From Kutzneria buriramensis (GTDB lineage Bacteria; Actinomycetota; Actinomycetes; Mycobacteriales; Pseudonocardiaceae), in NCBI RefSeq assembly GCF_043575855.1, contig NZ_CP144375.1:124001-188000 (forward strand): DNA of 64,000 nucleotides. Direction: 5' to 3'. This document shows, in pieces, positions 32,523 through 41,384 of this stretch; position 1 is the stretch's first letter, and the number at the start of each line of letters is the position of its first letter. The notes beneath the pieces are model-generated. The model did no database searches. It was not told the DNA's origin and saw only the letters and a list, made by a program, of their open reading frames with translations. The position numbers and the translations under genes are program-made.

Positions 32523-32738
32523 ATGATTGAATCCACCTACACGGTCACCGGAATGACCTGCGGGCACTGCGTGCGATCGGTGACCGAGGGAATCAGCACG
32601 ATCGACGGCGTCGACGAGGTCGACGTGGACCTGGCGACCGGGCGGGTCATCGTCACCGCCCACCACCCCGTCCCCGACGACGAGGTGCACGCCGCCGTCA
32701 TCGCGGCCGGATACGAATTCGCCGACGGACGGCGTTGA
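32523..32738 (+). CDS. CopZ-like heavy-metal-associated copper chaperone
   Basis: A 71-residue HMA-domain protein. The metal-binding loop is GMTCGHC (residues 10-16), and the rest has the ferredoxin-like betaalphabetabetaalphabeta pattern with VDVDLATGRVIV. It binds Cu(I) in the cytosol in known relatives. The ATG 32523 has AACGGAGG 6 bases before. It starts 35 bp after the multicopper oxidase, probably in the same transcript, and no copper ATPase lies nearby, so I infer that it helps supply or buffer copper for that oxidase rather than for an efflux pump. Confidence 0.9.
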   Translation: MIESTYTVTGMTCGHCVRSVTEGISTIDGVDEVDVDLATGRVIVTAHHPVPDDEVHAAVIAAGYEFADGRR

Positions 32739-32756
32739 GTCCGCGCATCGCGCAAC

Positions 32757-32781
32757 GTGACAGTTCACGAGGATCTGTCAC
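32757..32781. repeat. Inverted repeat after copZ
   Basis: GTGACAG and CTGTCAC arms, 7 bp each, 11 bases apart. It is the first of three stacked inverted repeats between copZ and the kinase. Confidence 0.4.
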
Positions 32782-32798
32782 AGGTTGAGCGGGCAATC

Positions 32799-32834
32799 GT
32801 GTCGCCCGACGTCCGAGGGGACGCCGGGCGACAC
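32799..32834 (+). terminator. Terminator after the oxidase-copZ unit
   Basis: The stem GTGTCGCCCG / CGGGCGACAC is extended by CGTCC/GGACG inside, with a GAGG loop. It is strong and placed 61 bp after copZ. Confidence 0.75.
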
Positions 32835-32842
32835 GTCTGACC

Positions 32843-32876
32843 GCATGCCCGTCGACCCCTCCGTCGGCGGGCATGC
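32843..32876. terminator. Second hairpin, before the kinase gene
   Basis: GCATGCCCG / CGGGCATGC with CGAC/GTCG pairs inside. It may be a backup terminator or part of the kinase leader. Confidence 0.5.
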
Positions 32877-32936
32877 ACAACTTCGATGAAAGGATGGTGG
32901 GACGCCGAGACGTCGAGTAGTCGGGGAGGAATGGCT

Positions 32937-34385
32937 GTGGCCACCGAGGGTGACCTCATCGCTGAGCGCTACAAGCTGGTCAGGAAGGTCGGCAGCGGCG
33001 CGATGGGCACCGTCTGGCAGGCCCGCGACCAGCTGCTGCGCCGGGACGTCGCGGTGAAGGAGCTGCTGGTCCGCACCGGCATGACCGAGTTGCAGACCGA
33101 CGAGGCCCGCAACCGGGCGATGCGCGAGGCGCGGCTGGCCGCCCGGCTGCACCACCCGAACGTCATCTCGATCTACGACGTGGTCGAGTACGAGGGCCGC
33201 CCATGCCTGATCATGGAGTACCTGCCGTCGAGCAGCCTCGCGGACCTGATCGCCGAGCAGGGCGTGCTGCCGGTGGGCACGGTCGCCCGGATCGGCACGC
33301 AGATCGCCTCCGCGCTGGCCGCGGCGCACACGGCCGGCATCGTGCACCGGGACGTGAAGCCGGCCAACGTGCTGCTCACCGGCGACAACGTGGCGAAGCT
33401 GACCGACTTCGGCATCTCCCGCGCCGACGGCGACGCCACCGTGACGGCGGCGGGCCTGCTCGCGGGCACGCCGGCGTATCTGCCGCCGGAAGTGGCGCAG
33501 GGCGAGGACGCGACCTTCGCCAGCGACGTCTACTCGCTGGGGGCGATGCTGTACGCGGCCGTGGAGGGCAAGCCGCCGTTCGGCACCGACGACAACGCCG
33601 TGGCGCTGCTGCACCGGATCGCCACCGAGGAGGTGCCGCCGCCGGAGCACGCCGTGCCGCTGACGGCGACGCTGGTGTGGATGCTGCGCCGGGACCCGAA
33701 GCACCGCCCGGAGGCGAAGGAGGTCCAGGACGCGCTGGGCGCGCTCGCCGAGACGATGCCGGCGGAGATGCCGGCCCCCGCTCCCGTGCCGGCAGAGCCG
33801 GTGGAGGAGGCCCCCGCTGCCACCGCCGAGGCGCCGGACCGTCGGCGCGGGGTGGCGATCGCGTTGGTGCTGGGTGCAGTCATCGTCGCCGTGATCGTCG
33901 TGGTCTACGCCCTCAACCAGCCGCAGCCGTCCGGCACCGCCGGCGGGCCGTCCTCCACCACCAGAGCCACGTCGACGGCCCCGAAGACCTCCACCACGAC
34001 GCCCGCGCCGACCACGACCAGCACCACCAACCCGCCGGCGACCACGACCACCACGTCGTCGGTCACCACGAACCCGCCGGCCGACGTCGCGACGCAACTG
34101 GTCAACGCGATCAACGACTACTACAAGCTGATGCCGAACGACCTCCAGGACGGCTGGAACCGCATGACGGCCGACTACCAGCAGAACAAGGCCCATGGCT
34201 TCGCGGGCTACCAGAGCTACTGGCAGCAGTTCAGCGCCGTCTCGCTGGCGAACGTCACCGCGACGCTGCCGAACACGGTGACCGCCGACATCACGTACAC
34301 GTACAAGAATGGCGGCACCACCACCGAGCACACAACGTTCGGCATGGTCCAGCAGGACGGCATCTGGAAGATCGCCTCCTCGTGA
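32937..34385 (+). CDS. Membrane Ser/Thr protein kinase with extracellular domain
   Basis: A 482-residue PknB-type kinase. The kinase domain (about 10-275) has the glycine loop VGSGAMGTVW, the ATP Lys41, HRDVKPAN (Asp139) and DFG (Asp157). A single membrane helix (about 298-318, GVAIALVLGAVIVAVIVVVY) follows, then a Thr/Pro/Ser-rich linker and a small outer domain (about 380-482) with the pattern AINDYYKLMPNDLQDGWNRM...YTYKNGGTTTEHTTF, which looks like an NTF2-like sensor fold. I chose GTG 32937, 6 bases after GGGGAGGA; ATG 32931 would abut that site. It is coupled (TGATG) to a small membrane protein. The signal sensed is unknown. Confidence 0.93.
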   Translation: MATEGDLIAERYKLVRKVGSGAMGTVWQARDQLLRRDVAVKELLVRTGMTELQTDEARNRAMREARLAARLHHPNVISIYDVVEYEGRPCLIMEYLPSSSLADLIAEQGVLPVGTVARIGTQIASALAAAHTAGIVHRDVKPANVLLTGDNVAKLTDFGISRADGDATVTAAGLLAGTPAYLPPEVAQGEDATFASDVYSLGAMLYAAVEGKPPFGTDDNAVALLHRIATEEVPPPEHAVPLTATLVWMLRRDPKHRPEAKEVQDALGALAETMPAEMPAPAPVPAEPVEEAPAATAEAPDRRRGVAIALVLGAVIVAVIVVVYALNQPQPSGTAGGPSSTTRATSTAPKTSTTTPAPTTTSTTNPPATTTTTSSVTTNPPADVATQLVNAINDYYKLMPNDLQDGWNRMTADYQQNKAHGFAGYQSYWQQFSAVSLANVTATLPNTVTADITYTYKNGGTTTEHTTFGMVQQDGIWKIASS

Positions 34386-34885
34386 TGCCCGCCGTCGGCG
34401 CGGTCCTCGCGGTGCTGGGCGTGCTGGCGGCAGCCGTGTCCCTCCCGCGCTATCGGCGGGTGCGACGCCCGGTCGTGCACGGCACCGTGATCGCGGCGAG
34501 CGGGACCAGCCTGACGCTCAGCCTGCCGACCGGCGAGCGCGTGCTGCCGGCGTCGCCGGCCGACGTCGAGGCGTGGCGACGCCGGCTCACCTACGAGGAC
34601 GACGTGCGGATCATCTCCGTCGCCGAGGGGCCGTCGGGGCTGATGCTCGCCGACGATCTGGACCGGCAGCTGCACTGGCCGCGCCTGGGTCTCGCCGGCG
34701 GCTGCTGCTTCGCGGTGATCGGCCTGCTCGCCCTGGACCCACGAGCGCTCGTCGCCGCAGCCGGTGTGGCCTCCGCGGCGGTGGCGATTCTGCTGGTCAG
34801 CCGCCCGCCACGGTCGTGGGCGATGATCGGCGCCGCCGCCTTCCTCGCGGTCACCGCCGGCCTGGCCGTCGTGGCCCTGGTCTAG
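34385..34885 (+). CDS. Small integral membrane protein coupled to the kinase
   Basis: A 166-residue membrane protein without a recognised family. One N-terminal hydrophobic helix (VGAVLAVLGVLAAAVSL) precedes a soluble, beta-rich region (HGTVIAASGTSLTLSLPTGERVLPAS...), then three more hydrophobic helices follow in the last 70 residues. The ATG overlaps the kinase stop by one base (TGATG), so it is translated along with the kinase and may be its partner or substrate. Its stop overlaps by 4 bp the end of the convergent PucR-type gene. Confidence 0.7.
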   Translation: MPAVGAVLAVLGVLAAAVSLPRYRRVRRPVVHGTVIAASGTSLTLSLPTGERVLPASPADVEAWRRRLTYEDDVRIISVAEGPSGLMLADDLDRQLHWPRLGLAGGCCFAVIGLLALDPRALVAAAGVASAAVAILLVSRPPRSWAMIGAAAFLAVTAGLAVVALV

Positions 34886-36360
34886 CGGGTCAGCTCCAGC
34901 GCCAGGAACAGGTCGACCCGGTCGGCGAAGCGGGACAGGTCGCGGCCGGTCAGTTCCTCGACCCGGCCGATCCGGTACCGCAGCGTGTTGACGTGCACGT
35001 GCAGGCGGGCGGCGGCCTGGCTCCACGAGCCGGAGCAGTCGAGGAACACCCGCAGCGACTCCACCAGCTCCGAGTGGTGCTCCTGGTCGTACGCCCGCAC
35101 CGGGCCCAGCAGTCGCCGGCAGAACGACTGCCGCAGCTCTTCCGGCAGCGCCCCGAACAACAGCTGGTGTGACGCCAGTTCGGAGCCGGCGACGACGGCC
35201 GCGCGCACGCCGTTATGACCGGCCACTCCCCTGGCGTACCGGGCCTCGTCCAGCGAGGCCCGCAGCCGGGACGCCGGCCCCGGCCCGCTCACGCCGAGCG
35301 CCAGCCGGCAGGGGCCGAGTCCGGACTCGATCGCCCGCACGCCTGCCCGCAGGGACTCCAGCACGTCGTTGCCGGCCAGGGTGATCGCGACGGCCTCACC
35401 GTCCACTTCGGTCACCAGGCCGTCCACGAGCTCGTCGAGCACGGCCAGCGCCAGCCCGATCTCGCCGGTGATCGTCATCGACACCACGCACAGCTGGTCC
35501 TCGGCGCCGAAGCCGGCGGCGGTCAGCCGGGCGGTGATGTCCGACGCCGGCGTCGCCTCGTCGGCCAGCAGCGACAGCAGCTGGGTGGCGGCCCGGCGCT
35601 CGACGATCCGGCCGGCGGCCAGCGCGGACCGCTCCAGGCCGATCAGCGTGGCCAGCTCGACGGTGATCTCGTGCTGGTCGGCGGTCCAATCGGCGACGAC
35701 CAGGGCCCAGCCGGCGAGCCGGTGGCCGGTGCCGACGGGCAGCACCCGGTACGACCCGACCTGGCACGGCACGCGGGTGGCGGACACGAAGCCGGCGGCG
35801 ACAGCGGCGGCGTCCGGCAGCTCCACGGCGCCGGCAACCAGCCGGCCGGCCGGGGTGATCACCCAGCACGGCACGCCCAGCTCCACGGCCCCGGCGGCGA
35901 CCAGACCGTCCAGGCCGCCGCCGTCGCCGAGCGCGGCCACCAGCCGTCGGTGGTGCTCCAGCACGGCGCTCGATCGACGAACATGTTCGGCGGCCAGCGC
36001 CGAGACCACGCGCTGGGTGATCGTCGCGAACGACACGTCCAGCGGCACGGTGAACAGCCGCACGCCGTGCCGCCGGCACGCCTCCACCACCACGTCGAAG
36101 GTGACCGGCCCGATCTCGGCGGTGCCGATGCCCAGCCCGACCACGCCCATCTCGGCGATCGCCGACACGAACGCCTCGGCGTCTCGCGGGTCGTGGTACC
36201 AGAGCATGCCGGTCAGCACGACCTCGCCGCCGCCCAGGTAGCGGCGCGGGTCGCGCAGGTCGGTGATGTAGATCCAGCGGAACTCCGGGTCCGGCTCGAC
36301 CGCCCCGACCAGCAGCCGGAGCCCGAGCCCGGGGTCGGCCAGCAGCTCGCCCAGGCGCAC
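34882..36360 (-). CDS. PucR-family transcriptional regulator of purine catabolism
   Basis: A 492-residue PucR-type regulator. An N-terminal purine catabolism domain (about 1-120, LLADPGLGLRLLVGAVEPD...GVRLFTVPLDVSFATITQRV) is followed by a central GGDEF-like region and the C-terminal helix-turn-helix (RVFLDCSGSWSQAAARLHVH, then NTLRYRIGRVEELTGRDL). The start is GTG 36360, where the PucR alignment begins; the frame is open further upstream. It is transcribed away from the xanthine dehydrogenase operon, and a perfect 16-bp palindrome lies in the shared intergenic region. It probably activates or represses that operon in response to purine availability. Confidence 0.92.
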   Translation of the reverse strand: MRLGELLADPGLGLRLLVGAVEPDPEFRWIYITDLRDPRRYLGGGEVVLTGMLWYHDPRDAEAFVSAIAEMGVVGLGIGTAEIGPVTFDVVVEACRRHGVRLFTVPLDVSFATITQRVVSALAAEHVRRSSAVLEHHRRLVAALGDGGGLDGLVAAGAVELGVPCWVITPAGRLVAGAVELPDAAAVAAGFVSATRVPCQVGSYRVLPVGTGHRLAGWALVVADWTADQHEITVELATLIGLERSALAAGRIVERRAATQLLSLLADEATPASDITARLTAAGFGAEDQLCVVSMTITGEIGLALAVLDELVDGLVTEVDGEAVAITLAGNDVLESLRAGVRAIESGLGPCRLALGVSGPGPASRLRASLDEARYARGVAGHNGVRAAVVAGSELASHQLLFGALPEELRQSFCRRLLGPVRAYDQEHHSELVESLRVFLDCSGSWSQAAARLHVHVNTLRYRIGRVEELTGRDLSRFADRVDLFLALELTR

Positions 36361-36373
36361 GCGAGCAGGGTAC

Positions 36374-36389
36374 TTGGAGGATCCTCCAA
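36374..36389. promoter_or_regulatory. Perfect 16-bp palindrome, likely PucR operator
   Basis: TTGGAGGATCCTCCAA, symmetrical around GATC, 13 bp before the regulator start and 79 bp before the xanthine dehydrogenase start. I see no second copy in the window. Confidence 0.6.
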
Positions 36390-36467
36390 AAGACCCGCCC
36401 GAACGGGTCGGCGTTTCGTAACGTCTGCCGCTAGCAGCCGACACGACCGGACTGTGTACTACGTCAC

Positions 36468-37325
36468 GTGGAATTCCTACGACCGACCTCGCTGGCCGAG
36501 GCCCTCGAAGCCAAGTCCGCGAACCCGGACGCGGTGCCGATCGCCGGCGGCACCGACGTGATGGTGGAGCTGAACTTCGACCACCGCCGGCCGGCGGCGC
36601 TGCTGGACCTGAACCGGGTCGGCGAGCTGGCCGAGTGGTCGGTGACGGCCACCGGGACGCGGCTGGGCGCGGGCGTGCCGTACACGCGGATCATCGCCGA
36701 GCTCGGCGACCGGCTGCCGGGCCTGGCGATGGCCTCCCGCACGGTCGGCTCGCCCCAGATCCGCAACCGGGGCACGGTCGGCGGCAACCTCGGCGCCTCC
36801 TCGCCCGCCGGCGACACGCATCCGGTGCTGCTGGCGACCGACGCGGTGGTGGAAGTGGCGTCGGTCCGGGGCGTGCGGGAGATCCCGATCGGCGAGTTCT
36901 ACCGGGGTGTGAAGCGGAACGCGCTGGAGCCCGACGAGCTGATCACCGCGATCCACCTGCCCGAGGGCGGCGGCCCGCAGCAGTTCAGCAAGGTCGGCAC
37001 GCGCAACGCGATGGTGATCGCGGTCTGCTCGTTCGGGGTGGCGCTGCATCCCGCGGACAACCGGGTGGGGGCGGGCATCGGCTCGGCCGGGCCGACGCCG
37101 ATCCGCGCCGTGGACGCGGAGCGGTTCGCCGCCGAGGAGCTTTCGTGGGATTCGCCGAAGCCGCTGACCGACGCGGTGGCGCGGCGCTTCGGCGAGCTGG
37201 TCGCCGCGGCCGCGACGCCGATCGACGACGTGCGCGGCACCGCCGCCTACCGCCGGCACGCGCTGTCCGTGCTGGCCCGCCGCACGCTCACCTGGGCATG
37301 GAAGGACTACGCGCGATGCGCCTGA
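36468..37325 (+). CDS. Xanthine dehydrogenase, FAD-binding subunit
   Basis: A 285-residue medium subunit of the xanthine oxidase family. FAD-binding motifs are PIAGGTDVMVEL near the start and RNRGTVGGNLGASSPAGD in the middle, with the CO-dehydrogenase-like C-terminal domain after about residue 175. It carries electrons from the 2Fe-2S subunit to NAD. GTG 36468 is the start. It is the first gene of a tightly overlapped operon (10-bp overlap with the next gene) that continues through the Fe-S subunit, an 8-oxoguanine deaminase and the molybdenum subunit. Together they oxidise hypoxanthine/xanthine to urate. Confidence 0.93.
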   Translation: MEFLRPTSLAEALEAKSANPDAVPIAGGTDVMVELNFDHRRPAALLDLNRVGELAEWSVTATGTRLGAGVPYTRIIAELGDRLPGLAMASRTVGSPQIRNRGTVGGNLGASSPAGDTHPVLLATDAVVEVASVRGVREIPIGEFYRGVKRNALEPDELITAIHLPEGGGPQQFSKVGTRNAMVIAVCSFGVALHPADNRVGAGIGSAGPTPIRAVDAERFAAEELSWDSPKPLTDAVARRFGELVAAAATPIDDVRGTAAYRRHALSVLARRTLTWAWKDYARCA

Positions 37326-37774
37326 ACGTCACGGTCAACGGCGAGGCCAGGCAGGCCGACGACGTGTGGGAGGGCGAGAGCCTGCTCTACGTCCTGCGCG
37401 AGCGGTTGGGCCTGCCCGGCTCGAAGAACGCGTGCGAGCAGGGCGAGTGCGGATCCTGCACCGTCTACCTCGACGGCACGCCGGTGTGCTCGTGTCTGGT
37501 CGCGGCCGGTCAGGCGGAGGGCTGCGAGGTCCGCACGGTCGAAGGACTGGCCGAGGGCGACCAGCTGGACCGCGTGCAGCAGTCCTTTGTGGACGCCGGC
37601 GCGGTGCAGTGCGGCTTCTGCACGCCGGGCCTGGTCGTGGCCGCGCACGATCTGCTCAAGCGCGTGCCGAACCCGTCCGATCCGGAGATCCGCGAGGCGC
37701 TGGCCGGCAACCTGTGCCGCTGCACGGGATACGAGAAGATCCTGGACGCCGTGCGGTTGGCGGCCACTCGATGA
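37316..37774 (+). CDS. Xanthine dehydrogenase, 2Fe-2S subunit
   Basis: A 152-residue small subunit. The plant-type 2Fe-2S cluster ligands are in CEQGECGSC and, further on, VCSC. The second cluster ligands are in QCGFCTPG and LCRCTGY, so both clusters typical of the family are present. It passes electrons from the molybdenum subunit to the FAD subunit. The ATG 37316 overlaps the preceding gene by 10 bp, and its stop overlaps the deaminase start (ATGA). Its length is the family norm. Confidence 0.95.
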   Translation: MRLNVTVNGEARQADDVWEGESLLYVLRERLGLPGSKNACEQGECGSCTVYLDGTPVCSCLVAAGQAEGCEVRTVEGLAEGDQLDRVQQSFVDAGAVQCGFCTPGLVVAAHDLLKRVPNPSDPEIREALAGNLCRCTGYEKILDAVRLAATR

Positions 37775-39117
37775 GCCTTGTAGTACTCGACAACGCGGCG
37801 ATCGCCACGGTCGACGCGCGCGGCACCGAGCACGCCGGCGGCCACATCGTCATCCGCGACGGGCTGATCGAGAAGGTCGGCGCGGGCATGGCCCAGCGGC
37901 CGGTCGAGACGCACGACTACATCGACGCCGGCGGCTGCCTGGTCACCCCGGGCCTGGTCAACACCCACCACCACCTCTACCAGTGGGCGACCCGCGGCTA
38001 CGCGCGGGACGCCGAGCTGTTCGAGTGGCTGACCACGCTGTATCCGGTGTGGGGGCGGCTGACCGAGGAGGTCACGCGGGCGGCCGGCGCGGCCGGAATG
38101 GCCAAGCTGGCGCTGACCGGCTGCACCACGATCGCCGACCACCACTACGTCTTCCCGAACGAGGGCGGCGACCAGATCGGTGCGCTCGTGGGCGAGGCCA
38201 AGCGGCTTGGGGTACGGCTGCACGCCGTGCGCGGGTCGATGGACCGCGGGCAGTCGAAGGGCGGGCTGCCTCCGGACAACATCGTCGAGGACATCGACGA
38301 GGCGTTGTCGGGCACCGAAAAGGCCATCACCGACCACCACGATCCGGATCCGCTGGGGTTGATCCGGATCGCCGTCGGGCCTTGCTCGCCGTTCTCGGTC
38401 AGCCGCGAGCTCATGGAGCAGGCGGCCGTGCTGGCGCGCCGCCACGGCGTGCGGCTGCACACGCACCTCGCCGAGACCATTGACGAGGAAGAACAGTGCC
38501 TGGCCGAATTCGGCTGCACGCCGGCGCAGTACGCCGAGCAGCTGGGCTGGCTCGGCGACGACGTCTGGCTGGCGCACACCATCCACCTCTCCGACGAGGC
38601 GATCAAGCGCTTCGGCCAGACCGGCACCGGCTCCGCGCACTGCCCTACCTCCAACGGCCGCATCGCCGCCGGCATGGCCCCGGTGCGGCAGCTGCTGGAC
38701 GCCGGCGCACCGGTCGGGCTCGGCGTCGACGGCGCCGCGTCCAGCGAGTCCGGCGGTCTCGGCGAGGAGCTGAAGCAGGCGCTGCTGGTGGCCCGGTTCC
38801 GTGGCGGTGCAACGGCGTTGTCCATTCGCGAGACGTTGTGGATGGGCACCATGGGCGGCGCCCGCTGCCTCGGCCGGGACCACGAGATCGGCTCCATCGA
38901 GCCGGGCAAGGTCGCCGACCTCGCCGTGTGGCGGATGGACGACCTGGACCACGCCGGCATCGCCGATCCGGTGGCGGCGCTCGTGCTGAGCTCCGCGCCG
39001 AAGGTGGACCGCCTGCTGGTCGGCGGCCGCAGCGTGATCGCCGGCGGCGAGCTGCGCACCGCCGACCTCGACTCCATCACCCGTGACCTCGCACAAGCCG
39101 CGGAGGTGCTGCGATGA
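37771..39117 (+). CDS. 8-oxoguanine deaminase (amidohydrolase)
   Basis: A 448-residue metal-dependent amidohydrolase of the ATZ/TRZ subgroup. The metal motif is NTHHHLYQW (His66-68), followed by HTHLAETIDEE, LAHTIHLSD and GLGVDGAASSE, which give the usual HxH, His, His and Asp ligands. The HHH start and CPTSNGRIAAG are typical of 8-oxoguanine deaminases, which convert 8-oxoguanine directly to urate and ammonia. It sits between xanthine dehydrogenase subunit genes with ATGA overlaps on both sides, so it is made in step with them. The complete first 60 residues fit the family start. The substrate is assigned from family resemblance and context. Confidence 0.88.
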   Translation: MSLVVLDNAAIATVDARGTEHAGGHIVIRDGLIEKVGAGMAQRPVETHDYIDAGGCLVTPGLVNTHHHLYQWATRGYARDAELFEWLTTLYPVWGRLTEEVTRAAGAAGMAKLALTGCTTIADHHYVFPNEGGDQIGALVGEAKRLGVRLHAVRGSMDRGQSKGGLPPDNIVEDIDEALSGTEKAITDHHDPDPLGLIRIAVGPCSPFSVSRELMEQAAVLARRHGVRLHTHLAETIDEEEQCLAEFGCTPAQYAEQLGWLGDDVWLAHTIHLSDEAIKRFGQTGTGSAHCPTSNGRIAAGMAPVRQLLDAGAPVGLGVDGAASSESGGLGEELKQALLVARFRGGATALSIRETLWMGTMGGARCLGRDHEIGSIEPGKVADLAVWRMDDLDHAGIADPVAALVLSSAPKVDRLLVGGRSVIAGGELRTADLDSITRDLAQAAEVLR

Positions 39118-41372
39118 CCTCCCCCACCAGGGAAACAACCAAAGGCGGGGTTGGCGACAGCCCGCTGCGCCCGGACGGCACGCTCAAGGTGCGCGGCGAG
39201 TTCGCGTACTCGTCCGACCTGTGGCACGAGGACATGCTGTGGGGCGCGACCCTGCGCAGCCCGCACCCGTACGCCCGGATCCGCTCCGTCGACATCGGCG
39301 AGGCGCTGAAGGTGCCCGGGGTGTACGCCGTCCTCACCCACAACGACGTGCCCGGCACGAACCTGTACGGCCTTGAGCACCCCGACCAGCCGGTGCTGGC
39401 GGTGGATGTCGTGCGCTACCACGGGGAATCGATCGCGCTGGTCGCCGCCGACCACCCCGAGACGGCCCGGCGGGCGATCAAGAAGATCAAGGTCGACTAC
39501 GAGGTGCTGACGCCGATCACCGACGCGGAGGCGGCCGTCGGCCCGGACGCGCCGGCGCTGCACAACGGCGGGAACGTCGTCCGCAAGGTGCACATCGAGC
39601 GCGGCGATCAGCACGCGACGGCCGACGTCGTGGTGAGCGGCGTGTACGAGGTCGGCATGCAGGACCAGGCCTTCCTCGGCCCCGAGTCCGGCCTGGCCAT
39701 CCCCGCCGAGGACGGCGGCGTCGACCTCTACGTCGCCACCCAGTGGCTGCACGTGGACCAGAAGCAGATCTGCTTCGCGCTGGACCTGCCCACCGACAAG
39801 GTGCGGCTGACGCTCGCCGGCGTCGGCGGCGCGTTCGGCGGCCGCGAGGACCTGTCCATCCAGGTGCACGCATGCCTGCTCGCGCTGCACACCGGCAAAC
39901 CGGTGAAGATGGTCTACAACCGCGAGGAGTCGTTCTACGGGCACGTGCACCGGCACCCGGCCAAGCTGTACTACGAGCACGGGGCCGACCGCGACGGCAC
40001 GCTGCGGTACGTCCGCTGCCGGATCTACCTCGACGGCGGCGCGTACGCGTCGAGCACCCCGGCCGTGGTGGCCAACGCCGCCACGCTCGGCATCGGTCCG
40101 TACAATGTGGACAATGTGACCGTCGACTGCTGGGGCGCGTACACGAACAACCCGCCCTGCGGCGCGATGCGCGGATTCGGCGCCGTGCAGGCGGGTTTCG
40201 CCTACGAGTCGCAAATGGACAAGCTCGCCGCCGCGCTGGGCATCGACCCGGTGGACGTCCGGGTGCGCAACGCCATGAGCGAAGGCAGCGTGATGCCGAC
40301 CGGCCAGGTCGTCGACTCCGCCGCGCCGGTGGAGGAACTTCTGCGCCTGGTCAAGGAAAGGCCGCTGCCACCGGCCACCGACGGGCCGTTGGACCTGACG
40401 GCGATGCCCGGCGGCGTCTCCAACACCACCCACGGCGAGGGTGTCGTGCGGGGCGTCGGTTACGCGGTCGGCATCAAGAACATCTGCTTCTCCGAGGGCT
40501 TCGACGACTACTCCACCGCCCGCCTGCGGCTGCAGGTGATCAACGGCGAGCCGGCGGCCGTGATCCACACCGCCGCGGCCGAGGTCGGCCAGGGGCTCGT
40601 CACGATCCAACAGCAGATCGTCCGCACCGAGCTGGGCATCGACCAGGTCACCGTGCATCCGGCCGACACCACCGTCGGCAACGGCGGCTCCACCTCGGCC
40701 TCGCGCCAGACGTATGTCACCGGCGGCGCGGTGAAGGCCGTGTGCGAGGCCGTCCGGGAGAAGCTGCTCAAGCTCGCGGTGGCCCGGTTCGGCGAACCCC
40801 GCTCCGAGCTCAGCGCGCCGGACGTCGTCGCCGTGCTCGGCGATGACGTGATCGAGGAAACCGTCGAGTGGCGGCACCGGCCGACCACAGCGCTGGATCC
40901 CGATACCGGACAAGGCTTCGCGCACGTGCAGTACGGCTTCGCCGCGCACCGCGCGGTCGTCGACGTGGACGTGGACCTCGGCCTGGTCAAGGTCGTCGAG
41001 CTCGCCTGCGCGCAGGACGTGGGCAAGGCGATGAATCCGCAGGCCGTGCTCGGCCAGATCCACGGCGGCAGCACGCAGGGCCTCGGCCTGGCCGTGATGG
41101 AGGAGATCCAGGTCTCCGGCGGCAAGGTCCGCAACCCGTCGTTCACCGACTACCTGATCCCGACCGTGCTCGACACCCCGCCGATGCCGGTGGACGTGCT
41201 CGAGCTCGCCGACCCGCACGCCCCCTACGGGCTGCGCGGGGTCGGCGAACCGCCCACGATCTCGTCCACACCGGCGGTGGTCGCGGCCATCCGCGCCGCC
41301 ACCGGCCTGGCCCTCACCCGCGTTCCGGTTCGACCGGAACACCTCACAGACACACAATCCCCTTCGGCCTAG
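39114..41372 (+). CDS. Xanthine dehydrogenase, molybdopterin-binding subunit
   Basis: A 752-residue large subunit that carries the molybdenum cofactor and the substrate site. Motifs include VGGAFGGRED, AMRGFGAVQAGFAYE, the cofactor-binding region AEVGQGLVTIQQQI, and the C-terminal GVGEPPT with the catalytic Glu. The length matches bacterial XdhA/PucD-type subunits. ATG 39114 overlaps the deaminase stop. Together with the two preceding subunits it oxidises hypoxanthine and xanthine at C8. The Mo cofactor must carry a terminal sulfur, which XdhC (43412) normally safeguards. Confidence 0.95.
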   Translation: MTSPTRETTKGGVGDSPLRPDGTLKVRGEFAYSSDLWHEDMLWGATLRSPHPYARIRSVDIGEALKVPGVYAVLTHNDVPGTNLYGLEHPDQPVLAVDVVRYHGESIALVAADHPETARRAIKKIKVDYEVLTPITDAEAAVGPDAPALHNGGNVVRKVHIERGDQHATADVVVSGVYEVGMQDQAFLGPESGLAIPAEDGGVDLYVATQWLHVDQKQICFALDLPTDKVRLTLAGVGGAFGGREDLSIQVHACLLALHTGKPVKMVYNREESFYGHVHRHPAKLYYEHGADRDGTLRYVRCRIYLDGGAYASSTPAVVANAATLGIGPYNVDNVTVDCWGAYTNNPPCGAMRGFGAVQAGFAYESQMDKLAAALGIDPVDVRVRNAMSEGSVMPTGQVVDSAAPVEELLRLVKERPLPPATDGPLDLTAMPGGVSNTTHGEGVVRGVGYAVGIKNICFSEGFDDYSTARLRLQVINGEPAAVIHTAAAEVGQGLVTIQQQIVRTELGIDQVTVHPADTTVGNGGSTSASRQTYVTGGAVKAVCEAVREKLLKLAVARFGEPRSELSAPDVVAVLGDDVIEETVEWRHRPTTALDPDTGQGFAHVQYGFAAHRAVVDVDVDLGLVKVVELACAQDVGKAMNPQAVLGQIHGGSTQGLGLAVMEEIQVSGGKVRNPSFTDYLIPTVLDTPPMPVDVLELADPHAPYGLRGVGEPPTISSTPAVVAAIRAATGLALTRVPVRPEHLTDTQSPSA

Positions 41373-41384
41373 GAGAATCCACCG

